From positions 298,994 to 362,993 of the forward strand of contig JAUHQD010000002.1 in NCBI GenBank assembly GCA_030418115.1: a DNA stretch of 64,000 nt. Direction: 5' to 3'. The notes under the pieces were generated by a model. It saw only the letters and a list, made by a program, of their open reading frames with translations, had not been told where the DNA came from and made no database searches. The DNA is from Alteromonadaceae bacterium BrNp21-10. GTDB lineage: Bacteria; Pseudomonadota; Gammaproteobacteria; Enterobacterales; Alteromonadaceae. The position numbers and the translations under genes were made by a program. Of this stretch, positions 44,798 through 52,211 are shown in pieces; within the stretch, counting starts at the first letter, position 1, and every line of letters begins with the position of its first letter.

Positions 44798-47227
44798 TTA
44801 TTGCAACGTCATAATAAATTCAGCGATGCTATGACGTTGCTCAACGCTTATATGAGCAAAAGCAGGCATTGAACCATTATTACCCCACGCTCCCACACTG
44901 CCGCTGGCAATTTTATCGGCAATAGCACCAGTTGCATCGGGATTTTCACGATACTTACTAGCGACTTTAGAAAACGCCGGACCAACAGATTGCTCGGTTA
45001 ACTTATGGCAACTTAAACATGAATTATCGGTAATTAACTTCAGTCCTGGGTGAGGTGCTTGTTGATGCCCTGCAGGTGCCGCATTTTGTTCAACTCTACT
45101 TTGTGCCTTTTGCGGCGCTTGTGCATCGGCCACATAGGCTATTTTGCTTAAGCGTGCATCGGGGTTGTCTTCAAACCATGCCGAGCCGTATTCCAACACA
45201 TACAAATTGCCATCGGGGCCGAAGCGCCCATCAATGGGCAAGGTTAAATCGATTTGCGGCGCTAGTGCATCAATAACCTGCACTTTATTGTCCGCGCTAA
45301 AATCAACGGCTTTTATCCATTTACGCATAAAATCCATAATGAATAACTTACCATCATAATAATCAGGGTAGCGACTGGCTTGGGGGTAATCGTTGGCACG
45401 GTACACATCCATTACCAAGGCGTTACGCCCACCATTTCCCAATTCAGGAAATTTATCTGAATTACCGTAGGGATACCACAGTAGTGGTTTTTGCGTTGCA
45501 GGTAAGGCTTTAGTGCCAGTATTGTTAGGTGAATCATTAATTGGTGCCGCTGGATCAAATAGCTCCGATGTGGCCAACTGAGTGGCGTAGTCATACTTGC
45601 GGTAAGGTTGATTATCACCAATAAACAATGGCCAGCCAAAATATCCCGCTTGTGTCACTCGGTTAATCTCATCGTATCCACGGCTACCTTGTTGTTCACT
45701 ATACTTACCCGCATCAGGCCCAATATCACCATAAAATAATTCACCACTGATATCATCATAGGTCACAGTAAACGCATTACGGGTGCCCATGACATAAATT
45801 TCAGGCCGCCCCTGAGCCAAATCGCTAAACAAATTGCCTTCAGGTATGCGGTAACTGCCATCATCTTGAGGAAGAATACGAATGACCTTGCCACGTAGAT
45901 CCTGACTATTAGCAGAACTACGCTGGGCATCACTGTGAGCATGACCTGCTCGAACATCTATTGGCCCATAGCCATTTTGTTTAAACGGATTGGTATTATC
46001 GCCGGTAGATAGAAACAGACTGCCGTCTTCTGCCAGTTCAATATCTCCGCCCATATGACAGCAATTTTGCTCAACAAGATAATGCAAAAGTACTTTCTCT
46101 GACGCCATATCAATAGCGCTATTAACCCAATTAAAGCGTGACAGACGCATATGCACTTCTTCGCCATAATAAGCGGTGTAACTGATATAAATACCTGTAG
46201 GTTTATTAGCACGCTGTTCCACCGCCACGCCTTGTAAGCCCATTTCCAATTCACTAATAAAAGCGGAATCCACTTGAGCCACTTGGGTTAATGTGCCAGT
46301 TTTTGACTCATATAATTTCACGCTGCCCGGGCGCTCACCAATTAAAATATCGCCATTGGCAAAAAAATCTAAGCTCATGGGTTCGTTGAGCTCAGACGAC
46401 AACACTTGTTTCTCAAATTTATATTGTGGTGGTCTAATTTGTGTAAGATTGGTGGGTTTGCCGTTACCTATGGCATATTGCAGCCCACCGCGCAGATGTT
46501 GTAAAAACAGAGTGTTACTATAGGCTTCAATACTGTGACCTAAGCTTGTATAAAAAGCGCGTCCACCATCATATTCATGAAACCAAGCAACGGGATGATA
46601 CTCACTTTGTTTACCGCCCTGATAACTAGATTCATCCACGACTAAAAGATCGTTACGTGCTGGATTAAGGTTCTTAAAATCGTACCATTCGTCAGCCAGT
46701 TCAAAATTATCGGGTAAGCCCTTGGTTGCCGCATGTTGCTTATCAACTACTGTTAGTTTGGCTTGTTGAACATTAGATGGGGCGGAAGGATGACCATTAA
46801 AAATACCGCCGACTAAGCGCCAATACCAATGCCAATCGCCTTCTTGCCATTCCGTATCTGCAGCCGCATGGATACCCACAAAACCGCCACCAGCCTGAAT
46901 ATAGTGCTCCATGGCCAATTGCTGCTCGTCATTAAGCACATCACCGGTGGTATTCAAAAAGACAATGGCGTCAAATTGCAGTAGATAATTCAGTGAAAAC
47001 AACGAAGGCTGTTCGCTGGCAGTTACACTGATGTCATCTTTGGCAGCCAAGGTAGTAATAGCTTTAATGCCAGCAGCAATAGAGTCGTGACGAAAACCAT
47101 TAGTTTTTGAATAAACCAGAATAGATGGCTTTTCTGCGATTAAGTGCTGACAAGAGCCAACCAATACAAGGCTAGCCACTATTAAAATGACCTTAAATAG
47201 ATTTCGATACTGCATTAATGATCCCAT
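44798..47227 (-). CDS. ThuA / PQQ-type sugar dehydrogenase / cytochrome c fusion lipoprotein
   Basis: The 809-residue protein has a lipoprotein signal with lipobox LVGSC (Cys26) and three modules. Residues about 34-255 are a ThuA-like domain (ILVYSKTNGFRHDSI, GGGFVGIHAAADTEW). Residues about 270-690 are a six-bladed glucose/sorbosone dehydrogenase beta-propeller, with NEPMSLDFFANGDILIGERPG and DLRGKVIRILPQDDGSYRIP. The C-terminus is a class I cytochrome c: heme motif CLSCH at 737-741 and probable ligand Met787 in NGSMPAF. It should oxidise a sugar or sugar alcohol in the periplasm and pass electrons to the built-in heme. PQQ use is inferred from the family. Met5 is an alternative start. It is divergent from a polysaccharide deacetylase gene. 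Confidence 0.9.
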   Translation of the reverse strand: MGSLMQYRNLFKVILIVASLVLVGSCQHLIAEKPSILVYSKTNGFRHDSIAAGIKAITTLAAKDDISVTASEQPSLFSLNYLLQFDAIVFLNTTGDVLNDEQQLAMEHYIQAGGGFVGIHAAADTEWQEGDWHWYWRLVGGIFNGHPSAPSNVQQAKLTVVDKQHAATKGLPDNFELADEWYDFKNLNPARNDLLVVDESSYQGGKQSEYHPVAWFHEYDGGRAFYTSLGHSIEAYSNTLFLQHLRGGLQYAIGNGKPTNLTQIRPPQYKFEKQVLSSELNEPMSLDFFANGDILIGERPGSVKLYESKTGTLTQVAQVDSAFISELEMGLQGVAVEQRANKPTGIYISYTAYYGEEVHMRLSRFNWVNSAIDMASEKVLLHYLVEQNCCHMGGDIELAEDGSLFLSTGDNTNPFKQNGYGPIDVRAGHAHSDAQRSSANSQDLRGKVIRILPQDDGSYRIPEGNLFSDLAQGRPEIYVMGTRNAFTVTYDDISGELFYGDIGPDAGKYSEQQGSRGYDEINRVTQAGYFGWPLFIGDNQPYRKYDYATQLATSELFDPAAPINDSPNNTGTKALPATQKPLLWYPYGNSDKFPELGNGGRNALVMDVYRANDYPQASRYPDYYDGKLFIMDFMRKWIKAVDFSADNKVQVIDALAPQIDLTLPIDGRFGPDGNLYVLEYGSAWFEDNPDARLSKIAYVADAQAPQKAQSRVEQNAAPAGHQQAPHPGLKLITDNSCLSCHKLTEQSVGPAFSKVASKYRENPDATGAIADKIASGSVGAWGNNGSMPAFAHISVEQRHSIAEFIMTLQ

Positions 47228-47512
47228 TTATTTTCTTAAAGGGGTTAATAACAAAAGCCCCATATGTTCACAGCATTTTCAGTGATTACAAACAAAGTTT
47301 CTTGCGTGATTTACGCAAATTATATTGATTACCAGTAGTAAATTTAATCGTTATCTAACTGATTGTTAATTATAAAATTATTATTCAGTACAACGATTTT
47401 TGTGACAGTAATTTAACATAATAGTGCAAAGTTGTTTTCGCTATTGATCTCATCACTGACTCAAGCACAATAGCCATAGAAACATTAACTAACAGCATAA
47501 ACAGGAACTGTG
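47228..47512. promoter_or_regulatory. divergent promoter region with a short inverted repeat
   Basis: This 285-base AT-rich region lies between the dehydrogenase-cytochrome gene and the deacetylase gene and must carry both promoters. TTGCGT at 47302-47307 and ACGCAA at 47313-47318 form a 6-5-6 inverted repeat that could bind a dimeric regulator. AGGA at 47503-47506 is the ribosome site of the deacetylase. Confidence 0.35.
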
Positions 47513-48295
47513 ATGAAACCTTATAAACGTACGCTACTAATTATCATTACCGCACTACTGCCTCTTTCCACGAGCCTAGCTGAGGATTTTGTCAATTGGC
47601 CTAACGGCGCCAAAGCGGCCGTGAGTTTATCCTATGATGATGCCCTTAATAGTCAGTTGGATAACGCTATCCCTGCGTTAAATAAATATCATTTCAAAGG
47701 TTCGTTCTACTTAAGTGTATCCAACGCCCCAGTATACGAACGTTTAGAAGAATGGCGTAAAGCAGCGAAACAAGGCCATGAATTAGGTAACCATACGGTG
47801 AATCACCCCTGTCGAAGTTCGTTACCCGGCCGCGAATGGGTAAAACCTTATGCCAATCTAGACAATTACAGCCTAGAACAAATTGAACGGGAAATAGCCA
47901 CCACCAATGCCTTTTTAAAAGCCATTGATGGTGAAACAGAACGCACTTTTACCCCACCTTGTATCGATGACAAAGTAGACAATGGTAAAACTAGCTATTG
48001 GCCCATACTCAGTAAATATTTTATTGGTGCTAAAGGTGTACCGATGAATTTACCTAAGGAGCAAATTGAGTTACTAATGCCATCTAACGTTACCGGGCAA
48101 CAACTGATTGATTTTGTGTCCAAAGCGGCGGACCAAGGGCATTTGGCCAGTATTGTATTCCACGGTATTGGCGGCGATCATTTGATGGTTTCCACTCAAG
48201 CCCATGAAGAACTATTGCAACATTTAGCCAATAATCCCAAACGTTACTATGTGGATTCATACGTGAATATTATGCGTTATGCGAAGCAGCAATAA
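47513..48295 (+). CDS. secreted polysaccharide deacetylase (NodB domain)
   Basis: The 260-residue protein has a signal peptide (residues about 5-24, TLLIIITALLPLSTSLA) and a carbohydrate esterase 4 type domain. The first motif is SLSYDDALNSQ with the tandem aspartates, and the metal-binding HxxxH is in GHELGNHTVNH. A later VFHGIGGDH lies at the position of the catalytic histidine. It should remove N- or O-acetyl groups from a glycan outside the cytoplasm; the substrate is unknown. AGGA sits before the ATG at 47513; a GTG at 47510 in frame is less likely. It is divergent from the sugar dehydrogenase gene. Confidence 0.88.
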   Translation: MKPYKRTLLIIITALLPLSTSLAEDFVNWPNGAKAAVSLSYDDALNSQLDNAIPALNKYHFKGSFYLSVSNAPVYERLEEWRKAAKQGHELGNHTVNHPCRSSLPGREWVKPYANLDNYSLEQIEREIATTNAFLKAIDGETERTFTPPCIDDKVDNGKTSYWPILSKYFIGAKGVPMNLPKEQIELLMPSNVTGQQLIDFVSKAADQGHLASIVFHGIGGDHLMVSTQAHEELLQHLANNPKRYYVDSYVNIMRYAKQQ

Positions 48296-48352
48296 GCTGC
48301 TCCGTTTCATGTTTACTCAAATTAAGGAGCAACTACTTGCTCCAGTGTTGGA

Positions 48353-48637
48353 TTACTTATTTAAAGCGTTAAAACGCTGCATTTGCTCTTCGGTGGCGGG
48401 GAGCTGATGCTTTTCTTTCCAGTCTTCATAGGGCATTCCGTAAATTTGCTCGCGCGCCGTATCAATATCAATATCCACCCCACGTTTTTCCGCTTCAGCA
48501 ACTGTCCATTTTGAAAAACAGTTGCGACAAAAACCGGCCAATATCATTAGCTCGATATTTTGTACGTCTTTACGATTATCTAAATGGGCTAACAGCCGGC
48601 GAAATACCGCTGCTTGAATTTCCGTTTGTTTATCCAT
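48353..48637 (-). CDS. DUF1244 family protein
   Basis: The 94-residue protein is a small helical DUF1244 member with the conserved LMILAGFCRNCFSKW segment, including the CRNC cysteine pair, and YGMPYEDWK near the C-terminus. The two close cysteines could bind metal or be redox-active; function is not established. The open frame runs 60 bases further up into a dispersed repeat, but the ATG at 48637 has GAGG seven bases upstream and gives the family length. Confidence 0.88.
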   Translation of the reverse strand: MDKQTEIQAAVFRRLLAHLDNRKDVQNIELMILAGFCRNCFSKWTVAEAEKRGVDIDIDTAREQIYGMPYEDWKEKHQLPATEEQMQRFNALNK

Positions 48638-48639
48638 AG

Positions 48640-48695
48640 TTAACCTCAGTTCGGGATAAGAGATGTCGAGATTGTAAATATAATGTCTATATTTC
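48640..48695 (+). repeat. dispersed repeat copy B (TTCGGGATAAG core)
   Basis: This stretch runs from TTAACCTCAG through TTCGGGATAAG and GATGTCGAG to CTATATTTC. It aligns with 13143-13196 over its whole length with scattered changes, and shares the core with copy C at 29201. It lies directly upstream of the DUF1244 gene in opposite orientation to it, and supplies the false N-terminal extension of that frame. Confidence 0.75.
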
Positions 48696-48797
48696 AATAG
48701 GTACTTATTTTTAATAATATCAATATTGTTTTTGTTCGCTACATTACTGCTAATTTTGTTCTCGTCGCTGCGTTTTACTTTATGTTTATACTTAAGG

Positions 48798-50771
48798 CTA
48801 CTCAGCTGACAACAGATATTTATTCAATAGCTGATACAGTTTATCTAATTCAAACGGTTTAGATAAATAATCATTAAATCCCTGTTGGCTATACTCGGCA
48901 ATTTCTTCAGCCATGACATTCGCGGTGAAAGCAATAATGGGGGTGTTTTTATCATGCTCACGAATAGCGATGGTCGCTGCCACCCCATCCATTTCTGGCA
49001 TTTGAATATCCATTAAGATCAAATGCGGCGAATACAGCTGCACTTTTTCACAGGCTTCAATGCCATTATTAGCGATATAAATGCTAGCGCCTGTTGGCTC
49101 CAATGCATGTTGTAAAACCATTTGATTAATTTCATTGTCCTCGGCGATCACCACGATTTTACCCTGTAAATCGGGAACACTGTTATCTTCCTCAGATACA
49201 GCACCTAGCGGTGGGCTTTCAACCACTAATGGCAAGCTCACTTCAAATTGTGTGCCTTCGCCTTTACGACTATCCACTTGCATATTGCCACCTAACGCCT
49301 CCACTAAATTCTTACAAATAACCAAGCCTAGACCGGTACCACCATAACGCCGAGTAATTGATGAGTCGGTTTGAGTGAAAGCTTCAAAAGCCCGCGCCAA
49401 TTCTTGTTCATCCATTCCCGATCCAGTGTCTTGCACTTGTAGTACTAAGTTATCTGCCTGTTCAGTATGTACATGGTTAACTCTTACCACTACCCGACCC
49501 CGTTCGGTAAACTTAACCGCATTACTCACTAAATTCAGTAGTATTTGCCCGATACGCGTCGGATCACCGGACCAATATTGAGGAATATCGGCTTGCACAT
49601 CGATAGTAAAATCAATCCCTTTTTCCTTTGCCACTTGGGTGAATGAAAACTCAACAAATGCGATAATGTCATCTAGATGAAATTGAGTACTTTCAACCTC
49701 AATTTTATTAGCTTCGATTTTAGAAAAATCCAAAATATCACTGATAATGGTCAATAATTTACGCGCTGAAAATAATGCTGTGTCGGTCAGTTTTTTTTGT
49801 TTTGCCTCTAAAGCACTTTTTTTGAGTAATTGCAGCGTACCAATCACCCCATTGAGCGGCGTACGAATCTCATGGGACATATTCGCCAAAAACAAAGACT
49901 TGGCCTGACTAGCCTGATTGGCGACAGCGGTTTGTATTTTCAGCTTGTGTTGATAGCGTTCATCACGCTGAAAAATCACCATTATTAGCACCCACAATAG
50001 AATTAGCGGCGCCACAACCACCCACAGATTGCCTTGTTGAAGGCCTGCATTATGCCAATCTATTGCGATATGCCAAGCGCCTTCCGGTAAAGCAATAATG
50101 GTCGTCGCCTGAGCCCGCTCAAATAACGACTGATCGCCATAAACCGCTTTATATGGTGCTTCGACTCGCTTAATCGCGACGTCTAATTGAGGATATAAAT
50201 TATTTACTGTCGCAAACAGTAGGTCATAATCAATCACCACCGAGATTACGCCCCATAGAGCACCATTTTTGGTACTGACTATCTTCTGACGGGCAATAAG
50301 TCCAATCCCCCCCTGAACTAAATTAATTGGGCCGTCTAATAGTACTTTATCGGTTTCCAGTGTCCTTAAAAGCGCGGCATACTGCAGGGGAATGGTTTTA
50401 TAATCTAAACCCAATGCTTTTTCATTGCCCTTGAGGGGATAAATATGCGAGATAACGAGATCTTTAGCCACGCCAATATTGCGAATTTGACTATGTTGAG
50501 TGAGTAAGTTTTCAGCGAATGCAGAGAATTGCTGTTGGGTCATTTCTGGGTGAACGGCAACATAGCTTTTGATGCCAGCGGTTAACGCTAAATTTTGTAA
50601 TAACTCACGTTCTAATTGAGCGCGATACTGCGACAATACTTGGGTTGCTGCGGCTTTTATTTCTTGAGTCTGCGCCTGCCCCTTCCAATAATTAACAATC
50701 ACGCCAACAGCCATCAAAAACAGCAATGCGACTGCCGCTTTGGCGACAAATTTACTGTTGATAATTAACAA
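48798..50771 (-). CDS. CHASE-domain hybrid sensor histidine kinase
   Basis: The 657-residue kinase has a membrane helix near residues 10-28, a periplasmic CHASE domain (about 60-235; the IRNIGVAKDLVISHIYPLKGNEKALGLDY segment is characteristic) and a second helix at about 250-267. A HisKA domain (His300 in NMSHEIRTPLNG), an HATPase domain (N-box NLVSNAVKF, DTGSGM, GGTGLGL) and a C-terminal receiver (about 538-655, Asp588 in LILMDIQMP) follow. CHASE domains sense small external ligands. It has no HPt domain, so phosphate must pass to a separate HPt or stay internal. The start is TTG with GGAG upstream. It is 70 bases after the receiver-GGDEF gene on the same strand. Confidence 0.93.
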   Translation of the reverse strand: MLIINSKFVAKAAVALLFLMAVGVIVNYWKGQAQTQEIKAAATQVLSQYRAQLERELLQNLALTAGIKSYVAVHPEMTQQQFSAFAENLLTQHSQIRNIGVAKDLVISHIYPLKGNEKALGLDYKTIPLQYAALLRTLETDKVLLDGPINLVQGGIGLIARQKIVSTKNGALWGVISVVIDYDLLFATVNNLYPQLDVAIKRVEAPYKAVYGDQSLFERAQATTIIALPEGAWHIAIDWHNAGLQQGNLWVVVAPLILLWVLIMVIFQRDERYQHKLKIQTAVANQASQAKSLFLANMSHEIRTPLNGVIGTLQLLKKSALEAKQKKLTDTALFSARKLLTIISDILDFSKIEANKIEVESTQFHLDDIIAFVEFSFTQVAKEKGIDFTIDVQADIPQYWSGDPTRIGQILLNLVSNAVKFTERGRVVVRVNHVHTEQADNLVLQVQDTGSGMDEQELARAFEAFTQTDSSITRRYGGTGLGLVICKNLVEALGGNMQVDSRKGEGTQFEVSLPLVVESPPLGAVSEEDNSVPDLQGKIVVIAEDNEINQMVLQHALEPTGASIYIANNGIEACEKVQLYSPHLILMDIQMPEMDGVAATIAIREHDKNTPIIAFTANVMAEEIAEYSQQGFNDYLSKPFELDKLYQLLNKYLLSAE

Positions 50772-50841
50772 GTCAATGACTCCACTTAAACATCTATCCC
50801 AGTATTTTATAGGCTAATTAAAACCCGTCGTATTATCCGAA

Positions 50842-51774
50842 TTACTTTTTCAACAACACGCTTGGGTCGGCAAAATTGTAACTAATTTCTTTTTTGGCTT
50901 TGGCTTCGTACATGGCCTTATCAGCGGCGTCCAGTAAAGCGTGGGTTGTCTCACCGTGCAGTGGATACACCGCAATACCAATACTAACACCTACATAAAT
51001 TTCTTGTAGTACCTGATTCACCTCCACCAGATAAACCGCTTCAATGGAGGCCACTTTATCTGTGGCGATTTTTTCAAGCTCGTCGTCATTTTCGAATTGC
51101 GGCACAATAATCGCGAATTCATCGCCACCAAGACGAGCGACAATATCCGTTGCTCGGCTAAAATTACGTAATCGTGAACCGAGTTGCCTTAATAATTGAT
51201 CACCGACACTATGGCCATAATTATCATTAACACTTTTAAACCCATCTAAGTCCAGATACATGATGGCGAATTTACCACCATAACGTTTATGGCGGGCTAA
51301 TAAGGAGGTTAATTCACTATCGAACACACGGCGATTGTTAAGAAGCGTTAATTCATCATGCTCACCGAGATTTTGGATACTTTTCATAAGTTGAAAGCGT
51401 TCTTTAGAAAAACGAATAGAACGTGATAATAACTTCTTTGACAACGCCTCTTTGGGAATAAAATCCTGCGCCCCTAGCTGAATAGCCCGTTCACCAACGT
51501 CGTTGTCATCCAACCCGGTTAATACAATAATCGGGCATTTATTTACCACTGAGAGTAAATTGACTAAGGTCGCCAACCCGCGACTTTCTTGTAAGCCTAA
51601 ATCTAATAAAACCACATCGGGAGTGGTCTTTTCATACTCCATTTCAAAATCAGCAATTGTATTGAAATGCTTAATATCATAATGGCAACTATCTTGACTC
51701 TTTAACAACAATTGTCGGACGAGATAGGCGTCGTCCTCATCATCTTCCAAAATATAAACTCTCATACTGCGCAT
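50842..51774 (-). CDS. receiver-GGDEF response regulator (diguanylate cyclase)
   Basis: The 310-residue protein has an N-terminal receiver domain (about 5-120, EDDEDD acid pocket and phospho-acceptor Asp58 in VVLLDLGL) and a C-terminal GGDEF domain (about 135-300). The active-site motif GGDEF is intact at about 216-220, and the inhibitory RxxD (RATD) lies exactly five residues before it, so c-di-GMP feedback is expected. It should make c-di-GMP when phosphorylated. The ATG at 51774 overlaps the stop of the upstream receiver gene by one base (TGATG) and has a strong AAGGAAGG site; a TTG at 51777 is discounted. Confidence 0.93.
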   Translation of the reverse strand: MRSMRVYILEDDEDDAYLVRQLLLKSQDSCHYDIKHFNTIADFEMEYEKTTPDVVLLDLGLQESRGLATLVNLLSVVNKCPIIVLTGLDDNDVGERAIQLGAQDFIPKEALSKKLLSRSIRFSKERFQLMKSIQNLGEHDELTLLNNRRVFDSELTSLLARHKRYGGKFAIMYLDLDGFKSVNDNYGHSVGDQLLRQLGSRLRNFSRATDIVARLGGDEFAIIVPQFENDDELEKIATDKVASIEAVYLVEVNQVLQEIYVGVSIGIAVYPLHGETTHALLDAADKAMYEAKAKKEISYNFADPSVLLKK

Positions 51775-52211
51775 CAATTTCCTTCCTTTTTCATGGGATG
51801 CTCGACAACGTCAAACCAATACTTAAATGTGGACTGTAGTATTTTTGTTAACTCAATAATCGTGTCGGGTTTCACGATATAGGAGAGTGCCCCTAACCTA
51901 TAGGCATTACCGACATCTTCAGCTCGCTTAGAGGTGGTATACACAATGATAGGCCACTTTACTTTGACCGATAGTGACGCCATTTTTTCCAGCGTTTCCC
52001 AGCCATCCATCACTGGCATATTCAAATCAAGTAGTACTAGGCTGACATTGTCTAGACGGTGTTCAGTAATGTGTTCTAACAACTCTTTACCGTTGCGCAA
52101 ATGTTGTAGCTGAAAATCACCTTGCACCTTGGACAACGCCTGTTTAAAAAAATAGATATCATCTTGATCATCATCAACAATCAATATTTTGTGTATAACA
52201 CGACTATGCAT
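51774..52211 (-). CDS. single-domain response regulator, Rcp1-like
   Basis: The 145-residue protein is a lone receiver domain: acid pocket IVDDDQDD, phospho-acceptor Asp62 in LVLLDLNMPVMDGW, switch Thr in YTTSKRAED, and Lys in SYIVKPD. It carries no output domain, like Rcp1 and similar partners of phytochrome-type kinases, and may relay phosphate or act by binding. The ATG at 52211 lies inside the last codons of the kinase gene, overlapping it by eight bases. The following GGDEF gene overlaps its stop. The arrangement argues for direct coupling with the upstream kinase. Confidence 0.92.
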   Translation of the reverse strand: MHSRVIHKILIVDDDQDDIYFFKQALSKVQGDFQLQHLRNGKELLEHITEHRLDNVSLVLLDLNMPVMDGWETLEKMASLSVKVKWPIIVYTTSKRAEDVGNAYRLGALSYIVKPDTIIELTKILQSTFKYWFDVVEHPMKKEGN

